Source of the DNA: Hygrophila difformis
Lineage: Eukaryota > Streptophyta > Magnoliopsida > Lamiales > Acanthaceae
Reading direction: 5' to 3'
NCBI GenBank assembly: GCA_030278955.1
Contig: JAOANR010000002.1
Coordinates: 17,347,672-17,411,671 of the forward strand
Length of the DNA stretch: 64,000 nucleotides
Of this stretch, positions 21,033 to 32,446 are shown one piece after another; position 1 is the first letter of the stretch, and each line of letters starts with the position of its first letter. The position numbers and the translations under genes are program-made. The notes below the pieces were generated by a model, which worked only from the letters and a program-made list of their open reading frames with translations, did not search any database and was not told where the DNA came from.

Positions 21033-21869
21033 TGTAATACCCGTAAATTTTAGAATATAAAAATAGGAATTAATCCAATAGGAGAGAAGGTTTCGTTTCC
21101 GAGAACCCGTAGACGCGGAAATGCACGGAAGTCAAAGGACGACGAATTAGAACCCGACGGACCAAAACCGACGGTCTTAGGATTTCAAGCATGAAACCGA
21201 ATTGAGACGGAATAAATTTATGATGAGAATCATAATCCGGAAATGACCCGGAAAAATCGAGCGCGAAAACGGGGAAGGATAGAAGTCCGAAAGAGAGGAG
21301 AAAAAGACCCGACGGATCGGATCGCACGGACCTGCCCGGACCGCAGTCCAGGCGAGTCTCGCGCGCTGGCCGGGCGGGGTTTGGCTAAAAGGCGCGCCAA
21401 CCCCGCGTGGCCCTACAGGTTTTGGCAACTTGCGCATTTTCGGCGATTTCTTACCATAATTCGACCTCCCGACTTTGGAAAGCAGATTTTGGCCGAAGGG
21501 GGAAGCATTTAGGCGACCTAGGGCAGCCTCTCCACCATTTTCATCAGTCACCATTCACTCTCAAACTCTCTCAACTCTCTCCAAAGCCAAAACACTTTCC
21601 GGCGATTTTCCGACGACTTTCCGACCACTTCCCGGCGACGAAAACCGACGGAGGAGGCGTTGAATACAAGATTCCTAGTGTTCTAATCTGTGGTAAGTCG
21701 TTCACAGATTTCTATTTAAGTTTTTGAACCCGAAAACTTGATCTAACATTGGATTTCTTCGTCCGACTCGAAATCATGGCCAAAGTCGGAAGCTTGACGT
21801 TGAGGAGATCCGTTCGTAGGATTTTGGACGAGCCAGCGACCTTAGGACGACCCAAAACTCTCTATCACT

Positions 21870-23135
21870 GTAACTTGAGCCTTCCATATCAATACGGGTG
21901 ATTTCGGGGCGTCCGGTTTAGGCGTAATGTAACGAAACGTAAAAATCGAGGATTCAATCCGAGAAACTCAAAACTAGACTTTTAACCCTAACACATAAAT
22001 CTAGGCTGTGTAAAAATTTCAGACATTTTCGTTAACGTTTGCTATTTATCGCATCGAAAAGAAACTGTTTTGACAAAACGTGTTGAAATCTGCCTATGAA
22101 CATGTTCGAACTTAGTGAATTTATTTCTATATTTTCTATTCCAATTTGATCTTTACAATCTAAATGAAAGTTGTAGATAATCATGTCTAGTATGTGCATA
22201 TTAAATTTCAGAATTTTTGGAGTCCATTTGATATGTTAAAAAGTCAAAATTTTGAACTGTGTCAAACCTGAGTTCGGACAGATTTCTGATTGCATAGTAA
22301 AATCGATTTTTGACATGTTTCCTCTTCTTATTTCGAAAAAGTTAAAACACGAAAGTTGTTCGTTAGGGTGTTTTGCATAAACTGTGAAGGTTTCAGATTT
22401 TTCGGACTTAAATCGAATTTTTAAATTGAAAAGGCGCAAACTGTGACGCCAAGATACTTTTGAATCGAATGATTTTGAAATGCCGAAACGAACGATCAAA
22501 GATTTGAAATACGATACATCTACACTTTTGAAAAACCCCGATACATTAAATCTAAACGATACATGAGATACTTGGTGGAGGGTGAGTGCTCTGCAGGGTG
22601 CCCCTCTAGCCTTTCTCTTCGGGCCTATAATGGATGAGAGAATTTGATAAGATATTACGCCAATCGGCGGGAGATACATGGCCTACTCTCTCGGGTTGTC
22701 CGTATAGATTTCTCGAGGCTCCGGAGTGTTACTGGGTATGGCAGATACGGCTGCGGCCGCCGGATCACCGGCTATACAAGATACTTACGACACGGCTGCG
22801 GCCGCCGGATCACCGGCTATACAAAACACTGAGAAATGGTTACGTAACGGGGAAATAAAAGATTTAATATTTTTAAGTATTTATTTATTTTTGCATGTCT
22901 TTAAATTATGCATTTAAATTATGTCTTTAAATTTCATAGTATGACTAAATTATTATTGTGGATTAGATGCATGTTTAAGTACACAATTAAAATTATTGTT
23001 TCCTTTAAATTTTGTGAATGCATGTTGGGAGTGAAATTTTAAATTATCTAATTAAATCCCTTTATTGCTATGTTAGGATCGACTTACTCAGTATTTTATA
23101 TACTGATAAAATTGTTGTTTTTCTCTTTCTTTCAG
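21870..23135 (+). other. Candidate leader intron inside LTR E (donor mutated in this copy)
   Basis: The acceptor TTTCAG|AGTA at 23135 and an upstream CTGAT branch-like site match the other LTRs. The donor reads GTAACT here but GTAAGTT in the 3' LTR at 30793. An alternative donor GGTAAGT lies at 21693. The intact pair in the 3' LTR is 30793-32113. Confidence 0.4.
22745..22826 (+). repeat. Duplicated GGCCGCCGG hairpin unit in LTR E
   Basis: Two direct copies of about 43 bp, each holding the GC-rich self-complementary ggctgcggccgccgg and a second caccggct arm. The 3' LTR copy (31725-31806) has one C to T change. Single copies of the core are in A (near 3015) and C (near 35560 and 40915). Confidence 0.85.
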
Positions 23136-23465
23136 AGTACGGAGATAATGCATAGCATGTGCATTGGGAGATGGATTTATTAAACATTGTTTATTTGCTT
23201 TTTACGATACTTGCATAACGGGCATGTAAATCCCGAGTTTTGGCCATGTCGGCCCATTTTATACTTTTCCGCTGCGATATATTATTACTACCATATGTGT
23301 GGATGATACTCATTATTTTTACATAGATTCCGGACTTGTTTTTAAATCTCTTTTGCAATACCTATAGCCTTGCATCTCTTTGGCAAGCTCGGAGAATCCG
23401 TGTCTTGCTAGAGAGATGTGGCGGTGACATCCCGCCTGGGTTATCAAATCCGGGGTGTTACAAGT

Positions 23466-23481
23466 TGGTATCAGAGCCCGT
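23466..23481 (+). other. Primer-binding site (initiator tRNA-Met), element E
   Basis: TGGTATCAGAGCCCGT starts three bases after the LTR. The first 14 bases match the expected initiator-Met PBS. Confidence 0.92.
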
Positions 23482-23919
23482 AATCTTTTGGAAGCTACTA
23501 TTATTTTTATTTTTATTTTAAAATATTTTGAACTAAGTATTATTTTTAAATTTATTATTATCATTATTATTTTTAAGACTACTAGTATTATTATTCAAGC
23601 CCAAAATTTGAGCCCAAAAAATTTTTCTTACCCAATTAGTATAATATTTTGAGCCAAAAAGGGGGTTAAATTATTTTGACCCAATATTTATAATTATTTA
23701 TTTTAAGCCCAACCATTTCGGCCCAATACCCATGTTTTTACTTCTTAAAGTCCAAATTATTATTTTGGCCAATATAGAGGCCCAACTTTTTAAACCCATG
23801 ATTAAATTAAATTAATTTTGGGGGGATTGCATGTGCATATTCATGTAGATTTAAAATTCCTGCATATCCCAACTTTTATTCGAAACCTACTCTAACTCTA
23901 ACCTCCTTGTTGACATTAG
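23482..23919 (+). other. Leader of element E with GCCCA motifs
   Basis: AT-rich, with repeated AGCCCAA/GGCCCAA motifs from about 23590 to 23800, like the D leader. No other gene is seen. Confidence 0.5.
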
Positions 23920-24297
23920 ATGGCCGAACCCAACGCGAACATGACTAATCTGATGATGAAACTGACCAATGCATACCTCGAATCCCAACAGCATGTCAAT
24001 CACTTCAAGGCTCGAGTGGGGCACCTAGAGAATAACGTGGACTATTTGAGACATCTTAGGGAAGCTGACCATCAGGAAATAACCCAACTCAAGGCCCAAG
24101 TCGCCAAACTCCAAACCCAAGTAGTCACACTCCAAAACAAGGACAACGAACGGATGATGCAATTAGGACACTTAGCAGCTGAGCTGCTAGGCCTAGAGGC
24201 TGACATATTTCCTCCGAGCCCGAGCCCGGTGGGGACACCCATTGCCATTGACGTATCCAGCGACGAGGACGATCCCATCGAGGATGTACCTGCCTAG
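23920..24297 (+). CDS. ORF0: small coiled-coil acidic-tailed protein upstream of gag (element E)
   Basis: A 125-codon ORF starting ATGGCC at 23920 and ending TAG at 24297. Residues about 20-85 are heptad-like, rich in Leu, Gln and charged residues (LREADHQEITQLKAQV). The last third is Pro-rich then acidic (SSDEDDPIEDV). It resembles the 111-residue ORF of element A over the coiled-coil part and in overall layout. No zinc motif, membrane segment or signal peptide is visible. I do not recognise a family. It is a separate ORF from gag, about 655 bases upstream. Confidence 0.65.
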   Translation: MAEPNANMTNLMMKLTNAYLESQQHVNHFKARVGHLENNVDYLRHLREADHQEITQLKAQVAKLQTQVVTLQNKDNERMMQLGHLAAELLGLEADIFPPSPSPVGTPIAIDVSSDEDDPIEDVPA

Positions 24298-24952
24298 TCA
24301 CCCTATACTTAGGAGCCCATACTGATGCACTACTATCTATATTCTTTTTTTCAAACTAGTACCAGCACTACTATTTCATTCCTGTTACGAATGCTTGTAA
24401 TCAGCTGAAAAATTTTCTCTTGAGTAATAAATCTACAAGCATTTATTTTATACAATTATATTTAAGGTATTCCTTACATTTTAATTAAATTATTTCTCTT
24501 CGAATACCCTGCTAAAACCCGATCAAACAAACGAACAAGTTAATAATAATCAATGACCTATAGATAACAACTAAACAAAAATACAAGTAGTAAATATATA
24601 TAAATATACATTATATGGAGATAATTATCGAACAAGGGTATCTCCAACCCTAAACCCTAAACCCTAAACCTTAAACCCTAAACCCTAAACCCTGAACCCT
24701 AGGGTCTAAAAAAAAACCTGAACAGGTTACTGTTCACGAAAAAAAAAAAAACAAAACAAAACAAAAACAAAGCAGTAAGTAGAACCAACCCCGAATAACA
24801 ACAAACAATACGCTAAACCCCAACAACCTATACTAACAGGTTCCAACAGACTGATACCTGTTAATATCGTCATTTATTTAGTCAAATTATTTCCTAAGCA
24901 TTACAGAATACTTCCACAAAAAGAATCTAAACTCTCTTGTTCTTGCAACAGC
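24298..24952 (+). other. Spacer between ORF0 and gag in element E
   Basis: No gene is seen. It holds a telomere-type repeat (24647-24704), then A-tract, hairpin (24719-24736, GAACAG/CTGTTC arms) and A-tract. A poly-A/hairpin/poly-A block in the same place is found in A. Confidence 0.55.
24647..24704 (+). repeat. Telomere-type (CCCTAAA)n run inside element E
   Basis: Eight tandem seven-base units, six of them perfect CCCTAAA, the complement of the plant telomere repeat TTTAGGG. It contains several AAACCCTAA telo-box motifs. It is internal to a retrotransposon, so it does not mark a chromosome end. Confidence 0.9.
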
Positions 24953-27900
24953 ATGGCACCGAGAGGAAGACCACGCGCTCAGCCCACTACTCCAAACACC
25001 AATGAGACCCCTATGCAACCAGAAATGCCTATACCCGGCGAAGGGGTACACGCTCAAGAGGAGCCGGCAAACCCCATGCCAAACAACATGGACGCGCGCC
25101 TACGCACTCTAGAAGAGGTTCTCATCGCGATAGGGAACGCGCATGTGAACCAAGGCCAGGCCGCTGCGGTACCTCCACCCGAGGCCCGCATTAACTACCT
25201 AGCTATGGTGAACTCGTATCGTCCGCCGAACTACGCCGGAGAAGAGGACCCGGCTAAACTTGAAGAATGGATCCGAACTTTCGACAAGCTACTAAACGCG
25301 GTGAAGTGCCCAATTGGCGAGAAGGTGCCTGTGGCATCGTACTATCTCGGAGGGGAGGCGGATGACTGGTGGCGTGCCATGCAAGATAAGTTAGCCGAGG
25401 ACGAGGAACCCTATTCTTGGGAAGAATTCATGGGTCTGATCAGGGATCGCTTTTATCCCATGAGCACAAAGTCAGCCATGTACGAGGAGTTCTTATCTCT
25501 GAAGCAAGGAGGGCAAACAGTCCAGGAATATTACACCCGTTTCAAGGAGTTGGTGCGTTTCGCACCGAGACTCGTGCCGACAGACGTGGAGAAGGCACAG
25601 AAATTTGAAATGGGGCTAAACTTGGCTATACGAGAGGTGATCACTGGCGTCCCATACCCAGACCTGCAATCGGTGTATGATCGTGCGGTAGCTGTTGCAA
25701 GGGTGCAACAACTAAAAAGGAAAGTGAGTGGAGAACCCAGCCGAGGATCTCAGGGTCAGGATAAGAGGGGTAGAGACAACCGTTCCGGAAACAATGCTGT
25801 AGGGAACAACTTTCGGGGAGATCTGAACAGACCCCCTCAAAACAACAACAGAGGATATGACGATAGAAACCTTTTCCGGGGTAACCCGGTACCACCTTGC
25901 CCGAGATGCGGCAGGCCTCATTTGGCCAGAGGGTGCCCCCAACAGGGCGCCTGCTACAGGTGTGGTCGCAACGGCCACATGGCGAGTGAGTGCCGCACTC
26001 GACTGGAAAACATCACCAAGAGAGAGGACTTAGGCACGGGGCCAACTCAGCCTCGCAACCAGGATGGACGGAATGGAAACAACCAGGGGTATAGACCCCC
26101 TCAGAACCAGAATCTCAATCAGAATCAACGTCCCCCACAGAATCCAAATCAGCAACAGAATCAGAACCCGAACCGGGATCAGCAAGGCAACCCGGGACGT
26201 CCAATGGGGCGATTGAATGTCATCAATGAGGCAGATGTGCCTATGCAAGGGGACGTAATGGGAGGTACGTTCCATGTCTTAAGTACACCCCTTAGAGTTC
26301 TGTTTGACTCAGGAGCTAGTTGTTCGATAATATCATCTAAAGTCTTACCTGAACTAGATCTACCTAAGTGTGAAGTGATTAACTTAGGGATTCAACTTCC
26401 ATCGGGAGAGGTAGTATCATGCTCTAAGCGATATAACGGAATTCCGATAGTTATAAAGAACGTAGAGTTTTTCGCGAACTTAGTAGAATTCGAACTACAG
26501 GATTTTGACGTCATACTAGGAATGGATTGGCTAACCCAATATAAAGCCGTGATCGATTGCCAAAAACAAAAGATCACGTTGTCAAAGAGTCGGGGAAGGA
26601 GGGTCATCTTTTACTCCCAACCCCCTATGAAGTCTACCAAGATAGTTAACGCCATGAAGCTATGTAGCTTAATGCGTAAGGGTTACGCGTTATATGCTTG
26701 CTACATTCATAACCTTGAGACCGAAGAGGTCAAGGTGGATAACATTCCGGTGGTGAGAGAATACCCGGATGTATTCCCGGAAGACGTTCCCGGCATGCCG
26801 CCTGAGAGAGATCTGGAATTCACTATAGATCTTATTCCGGGAACGGAGCCTGTCTCAAAGGCTCCTTACCGTATGGCGCCGCTGGAAATGAAGGAACTAA
26901 AAGAACAACTCGAGGAGTTGCTAGAGAAGGGCTACATAAGACCGAGCACGTCCCCATGGGGAGCCCCGGTCTTATTCGTGAAGAAGAAAGATGGAGGTCT
27001 ACGACTATGCATCGATTATAGAGGGCTTAACCAAGTCACGGTCAAGAACAAGTACCCGTTGCCCAGAATCGAAGATCTGTTCGACCAACTGAAGGGAGCT
27101 TCAGTATTTTCAAAGATCGACCTACGATCCGGATATCACCAGTTAAGGATCGCCGAAAAGGATATCCCAAAGACGGCATTCAGAACTCGCTACGGGCATT
27201 ACGAATTCACGGTGCTATCATTCGGACTGACGAACGCCCCAGCTATGTTCATGAATCTCATGAATAACGTGTTTCGAGAACTATTAGATCAATGCGTGGT
27301 GGTGTTCATAGATGACATCCTGATCTACTCGAAAAGCGAAGAAGAGCATTCCGAACACTTACACAAAGTGTTAGGGATCTTACGAGCCAATCAGCTGTAT
27401 GGCAAGCTGTCCAAATGCGACTTCTGGCTAAAAGAAGTGGCATTTCTGGGACATATCGTATCCGCCAATGGAGTGGCAGTAGACCCAGTAAAGATTTCGG
27501 CAGTGACCGAATGGGTGCCACCGAAGAATCCAACCGAGATAAGAAGTTTTCTCGGATTGGCAGGGTACTACCGAAGGTTTGTAAAGGATTTCTCAAGGAT
27601 CGCTCGCCCATTGACGCAGCTGTTAAAGAAAGGGGTGAAATACGACTGGACCATCGAGTGTGATTCCGCATTCCAAGAATTGAAGAAACGGCTTACTACA
27701 GCGCCGGTGTTGGCATTACCATCGGAGGATGGGGACTTCGAGGTGTACAGCGACGCCTCGAAGGAAGGATTGGGATGCGTGCTAATGCAAGATCAAAGGG
27801 TTATAGCATATGCATCACGTCAACTAAAGCCACACGAAGAGAACTACCCGACGCACGACTTGGAGCTAGCCGCAGTCGTGCTCGCTCTAAAGATATGGAG

Positions 27901-28006
27901 GCATTACCTCTATGGGCGAAAGTGTCGGATGTTCACCGACCATAAGAGCCTCAAGTATATATTCACGCAAAAAGAGCTGAATTTGAGGCAAAGAAGATGG
28001 TTGTAA
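24953..28006 (+). CDS. gag-pol: Gag-protease-RT-RNase H of element E (ends at a nonsense codon)
   Basis: 1017 codons from ATG 24953. The capsid core is at about residues 80-235. CCHC knuckles are at 316-328 and 334-347, followed by a Gln/Asn linker. Aspartic protease has DSGA at 452-455. Reverse transcriptase spans about 600-860 with CIDYRGLN near 686 and catalytic FIDD at 785-788. RNase H has acidic residues at D933 (YSDAS), E968 or E971 (HDLELAA) and D996 (TDHKSL). The TAA at 28004-28006 falls where A has a Glu codon; the downstream frame is the same and continues to 29671. This is therefore one polyprotein broken once, close to the end of the RNase H region. Confidence 0.95.
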   Translation: MAPRGRPRAQPTTPNTNETPMQPEMPIPGEGVHAQEEPANPMPNNMDARLRTLEEVLIAIGNAHVNQGQAAAVPPPEARINYLAMVNSYRPPNYAGEEDPAKLEEWIRTFDKLLNAVKCPIGEKVPVASYYLGGEADDWWRAMQDKLAEDEEPYSWEEFMGLIRDRFYPMSTKSAMYEEFLSLKQGGQTVQEYYTRFKELVRFAPRLVPTDVEKAQKFEMGLNLAIREVITGVPYPDLQSVYDRAVAVARVQQLKRKVSGEPSRGSQGQDKRGRDNRSGNNAVGNNFRGDLNRPPQNNNRGYDDRNLFRGNPVPPCPRCGRPHLARGCPQQGACYRCGRNGHMASECRTRLENITKREDLGTGPTQPRNQDGRNGNNQGYRPPQNQNLNQNQRPPQNPNQQQNQNPNRDQQGNPGRPMGRLNVINEADVPMQGDVMGGTFHVLSTPLRVLFDSGASCSIISSKVLPELDLPKCEVINLGIQLPSGEVVSCSKRYNGIPIVIKNVEFFANLVEFELQDFDVILGMDWLTQYKAVIDCQKQKITLSKSRGRRVIFYSQPPMKSTKIVNAMKLCSLMRKGYALYACYIHNLETEEVKVDNIPVVREYPDVFPEDVPGMPPERDLEFTIDLIPGTEPVSKAPYRMAPLEMKELKEQLEELLEKGYIRPSTSPWGAPVLFVKKKDGGLRLCIDYRGLNQVTVKNKYPLPRIEDLFDQLKGASVFSKIDLRSGYHQLRIAEKDIPKTAFRTRYGHYEFTVLSFGLTNAPAMFMNLMNNVFRELLDQCVVVFIDDILIYSKSEEEHSEHLHKVLGILRANQLYGKLSKCDFWLKEVAFLGHIVSANGVAVDPVKISAVTEWVPPKNPTEIRSFLGLAGYYRRFVKDFSRIARPLTQLLKKGVKYDWTIECDSAFQELKKRLTTAPVLALPSEDGDFEVYSDASKEGLGCVLMQDQRVIAYASRQLKPHEENYPTHDLELAAVVLALKIWRHYLYGRKCRMFTDHKSLKYIFTQKELNLRQRRWL

Positions 28007-29671
28007 CTGATTAAGGATTACGACCTGGAAATCGCGTACCCCGAAGGAAAGACCAACGTCGTGGCCGATGCCTTAAGTCGAAAGACTCAACACGTGGTGA
28101 ACTCACTTGTGGTACCGGCCGAGTTGTACAGAGACTTGGCAAAATTAAGTCTGGAGTTGGTACACTCTGGCGAAGTAAGTGAGGTCGTCAACACGATGGT
28201 AGTAGGATCTACCATACTTGATGAGATACGACTAGCACAACAGGGTGATGAAAAGTTGGAGGAAATTAGGAAGAGCATTGCTGAAGGAAAGGCAATGGAT
28301 TTTAAAATCCATGAGGACGGAAGCATCCGCTTCAAGGGAAGGTGGTGCATACCACGAAAATGCGAGGACCTGAAGCAAAGAGTAATGGAGGAAGGCCATA
28401 ATACCCCATATTCGGTCCACCCCGGAGGCGAGAAGCTATACAAGGACATAAAGAAGAACTATTGGTGGCCGAACATGAAGAGAGAAATAGCCGAGTTTGT
28501 GGCGAGATGCCTTACCTGCCAGAAGGTCAAGGCCGTACGGCAGAAACCCTTAGGATTAATGCAGCCATTGGAAATCCCAAGTTGGAAATGGGATAACATT
28601 TCAATGGACTTCGTTTCGGGGTTACCACGTTCACCGAAGGGGATGAATAAAATCTGGGTGATCGTGGATAGGTTGACAAAAGCTGCCATATTTATCCCCA
28701 TGAAGGATACCTGGTCCATGGACCAATTGGCAAGGGCATATGTCGACAACGTGGTACGACGACATGGAGTACCACACGACATCATCTCGGAAAGAGACAG
28801 TAGATTTGTCTCACATTTTTGGACAAAACTACAAGAAGCCCTCGGTACGAAGATAAAGATGAGTACCGCGTTCCATCCCATGACGGATGGACAAACGGAA
28901 AGGACGATCCGAACTTTGGAAGACATGCTGAGGGCATGCGTACTAGAGTTTAAAGGAAGTTGGGAAAACAACTTACCCTTGATCGAATTTTCCTACAACA
29001 ACAGCTACCATGCTAGCATTGGCATGGCACCTTTCGAGGCACTGTATGGACGCAAATGCCGAAGCCCATTGAGCTGGGAAGAGGGCGAGAGGACTATGGT
29101 AATTGGACCGCAACTTGTTGAGGACATGGCTCAAAAAGTCAAAATAATCCAAGGAAAGATGAGAGCCGCGCAAGACCGGCAAAAGAGCTATGCCGACGTG
29201 AGACGGCAAGATTTGGAATTCCAAAAAGGCGATAAGGTCATGTTAAAGGTATCATCGATGAAGGGTGTGATGCGCTTTGGCAAGCGGGGAAAATTAAGCC
29301 CACGGTACATAGGACCCTACGAGATCCTAGAAAGAGTGGGGAATCTTGCATACCGATTGGCATTACCGCCACAATTTGCTCGTGTCCACGACGTGTTCCA
29401 CGTCTCGCAACTGAAGAAATACGTCCATGATCCGACCCACGTACTCCAACCGGAGGAAATTGAGCTGGACGATGACTTAAGCTACGAAGAAATTCCGGTG
29501 CGAATACTCGACAAGAAGGAGAGGGTAACAAGGAATAAGACCGTGATGATGGTTAAGGTTCTTTGGTCTAACCACGAAGCCGAGACGGCAACGTGGGAGC
29601 TGGAAGCAGACATGAGGGAGCGTTACCCAACCCTATTCCAAGACAGTGCAACAACAGTTATGGGGACATAA
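28007..29671 (+). pseudogene. pol: Integrase and chromodomain-like tail of element E polyprotein
   Basis: It continues the 24953 frame after TAA 28004-28006 and has no natural start of its own. The HHCC zinc domain is near 28395-28520 (HNTPYSVH, CLTCQ). In the catalytic core the first Asp is present (SMDFVSG) and the final Glu is present (GQTERT). The position 35 residues before that Glu is Glu (IISERDSRF), whereas A has Asp there. The GKRGKLSPRYIGPY element follows. The last 60 residues (VRILDKKERV, VKVLWSNHEAETATWE) look like the Tekay chromodomain that directs chromoviruses to heterochromatin. It ends at TAA 29669-29671. Confidence 0.92.
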
Positions 29672-29955
29672 CTGTAATCTTAAGAGGCGGAGGATGTGAC
29701 AACCCGAGTATTTCTGAATATTTTGTACGAATACTTTGTACCCCAAATAAACAAATTCAAATTGTTTTGAACTACGTAATGACTTGATCGCTTCACGGGG
29801 TACGTAGGCAACTCGGAAATTTCAATTCTGGGTTCAGTCAAATAATAACAAACAACGACACACAATAATACAATCGCTTAATCAAACAATTCCCGAACTC
29901 GCGAGAGGATGAAGTACAACTTCGAGGACGAAGTTGGTTCTTAAGGGGGGTAGAC
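29672..29955 (+). other. Element E 3' untranslated region, hairpin and PPT
   Basis: No gene is seen. A PPT-like purine run followed by a TG-start-like motif lies at about 29682-29697, just after pol. The hairpin AACTTCGAGGACGAAGTT is at 29918-29935. The PPT aaggggggtagac is at 29943-29955, next to the 3' LTR. Confidence 0.8.
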
Positions 29956-32441
29956 TGTAATACCCGTAAATTTTAGAATATAAAAATAGGAATTAATCCA
30001 ATAGGAGAGAAGGTTTCGTTTCCGAGAACCCGTAGATGCGGAAATGCACGGAAGTCAAAGGACGATGAATTAGAACCCGACGGACCAAAACCGACGGTCT
30101 TAGGATTTCAAGCATGAAACCGAATTGAGACGGAATAAATTTATGATGAGAAGCATAATCCAGAAATGACCCGGAAAAATCGAGCGCGAAAACGGGGAAG
30201 GATAGAAGTCCGAAAGAGAGGAGAAAAAGACCCGACGGATCGGATCGCACGGACCCGCCCGGACCGCAGTCCAGGCGAGTCTCGTGCGCTGGCCGGGCGA
30301 GGTTTGGCTAAAAGGCGCTCCAACCCCGCGTGGCCCTACAGGTTTTGGCAACTTGCGCGTTTTCGGCGATTTCTTACCATAATTCGACCTCCCGACTTTG
30401 GAAAGCAGATTTTGGCCGAAGGGGGAAGCATTTAGGCGACCTAGGGCAGCCTCTCCACCATTTTCATCAGTCACCATTCACTCTCAAACTCTCTCAACTC
30501 TCTCCAAAGCCAAAACACTTTCCGGCGATTTCCCGACGACTTTCCGACCACTTCCCGGCGACGAAAACCGACGGAGGAGGCGTTGAATACAAGATTCCTA
30601 GTGTTCTAATCTGTGGTAAGTCGTTCAATGATTTCTATTTAAGTTTTTGAACCCGAAAACTTGATCTAACATTGGATTTCTTCGTCCGACTCGAAATCAT
30701 GGCCAAAGTCGGAAGCTTGACGTTGAGGAGATCCGTTCGTAGGATTTTGGACGAGCCAGCGACCTTAGGACGACCCAAAACTCTCTATCACTGTAAGTTG
30801 AGCCTTCCATATCAATACGGGTGATTTCGGGGCGTCCGGTTTAGGCGTAATGTAACGAAACGTAAAAATCGAAATTAAAAACCCCAACGTGCGCAGTTTC
30901 TGTTTTCGGCCTAAAACTCATATTTCGAGGATTCAATCCGAGAAACTCAAAACTAGACTTTTAAGCCTAACACATAAATCTAGGTTGTGTAAAAATTTCA
31001 GACATTTTCGTTAACGTTTGCTATTTTAAATCGCATCGAAAAGAAACTGTTTTGACAAAACATGTTGAAATCTGCCTATGAACATGTTCGAACTTAGTGA
31101 ATTTATTTCTATATTTTCTATTCCGATTTGATCTTTACAATCTAAATGAAAGTTGTAGATAATCATGTCTAGTATGTGCATATTAAATTTCAGAATTTTT
31201 GGAGTCCATTTGATATGTTAAAAAGTCGAAATTTTGAACTGTGTCAAACCTGAGTTCGGACAGATTTCTGATTGCATAGTAAAATCGATTTTTGACATGT
31301 TTCCTCTTCTTATTTCGAAAAAGTTAAAACACGAAAGTTGTTCGGGTGTTTTGCATAAACTGTGAAGGTTTCAGATTTTTCGGACTTAAATCGAATTTTT
31401 AAATTGAAAAGGCGCAAACTGTGACGCCAAGATACTTTTGAATCGAATGATTTTGAAATGCCGAAACGAACGATCAAAGATTTGAAATACGATACATCTA
31501 CACTTTTGAAAAACCCCGATACATTAAATCTAAACGATACATGAGATACTTGGTGGAGGGTGAGTGCTCTGCAGGGTGCCCCTCTAGCCTTTCTCTTCGG
31601 GCCTATAATGGACGAGAGAATTTGATGAGATATTACGCCAATCGGCGGGAGATACATGGCCTACTCTCTCGGGTTGTCCGTATGGATTTCTCGAGGCTCC
31701 GGAGTGTTGCTGGGTATGGCAGATACGGCTGCGGCCGCCGGATCACCGGCTATACAAGATACTTACGACACGGCTGCGGTCGCCGGATCACCGGCTATAC
31801 AAAACACTGAGAAATGGTTACGTAACGGGGAAATAAAAGATTTAATATTTTTAAGTATTTATTTATTTTTGCATGTCTTTAAATTATGCATTTAAATTAT
31901 GTCTTTAAATTTCATAGTATGACTAAATTATTATTGTGGATTAGATGCATGTTTAAGTACACAATTAAAATTATTGTTTCCTTTAAATTTTGTGAATGCA
32001 TGTTGGGAGTGAAATTTTAAATTATCTAATTAAATCCCTTTATTGCTATGTTAGGATCGACTTACTCAGTATTTTATATACTGATAAAATTGTTGTTTTT
32101 CTCTTTCTTTCAGAGTACGGAGATAATGCATAGCATGTGCATTGGGGGATGGATTTATTAAACATTGTTTATTTGCTTTTTACGATACTTGCATAACGGG
32201 CATGTAAATCCCGAGTTTTGGCCATGTCGGCCCATTTTACACTTTTCCGCTGCGATATATTATTACTACCATATGTGTGGATGATACTCATTATTTTTAC
32301 ATAGATTCCGGACTTGTTTTTAAATCTCTTTTGCAAAACCTATAGCCTTGCATCTCTTTGGCAAGCTCGGAGAATCCGTGTCTTGCTAGAGAGATGTGGC
32401 GGTGACATCCGGGCCTGGGTTATCAAATTCGGGGTGTTACA
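29956..32441 (+). repeat. Element E 3' LTR (2.49 kb)
   Basis: It matches 21033-23462 closely, with about 57 extra bases near 30873-30930 and a few substitutions. Donor GTAAGTT at 30793 and acceptor at 32113 are both intact. Confidence 0.93.
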
Positions 32442-32446
32442 CACGG
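32442..32446 (+). repeat. Right TSD of element E (cacgg)
   Basis: A perfect copy of 21028-21032. The D LTR resumes in register after it. Confidence 0.93.

Larger units (their letters stand above)
21033..23462 (+). repeat. Element E 5' LTR (2.43 kb)
   Basis: It starts TGTAATACCCGTAAATTTTA and ends CCGGGGTGTTACA. Relative to the 3' LTR it lacks about 57 bp after 21950. Its second donor-like site reads GTAACT at 21870 instead of GTAAGT. Near 22745-22826 it has two copies of a cggctgcggccgccgg unit. Confidence 0.93.
21033..32441 (+). mobile_element. Element E: nearly complete Tekay/Del chromovirus, youngest insertion
   Basis: An uninterrupted 11.4-kb element with LTRs 21033-23462 and 29956-32441, Met PBS, ORF0, a single gag-pol frame (24953-29671), hairpin, PPT, and perfect TSD CACGG. 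The nesting order makes it the last to insert. It has one nonsense codon in the RNase H to integrase interval and a changed integrase catalytic residue. Confidence 0.95.

Noticed and set aside
24647..24704. Chromosome end or telomere fusion site
   Set aside because: The run is only about 58 bp and lies inside an intact retrotransposon flanked by perfect TSDs.
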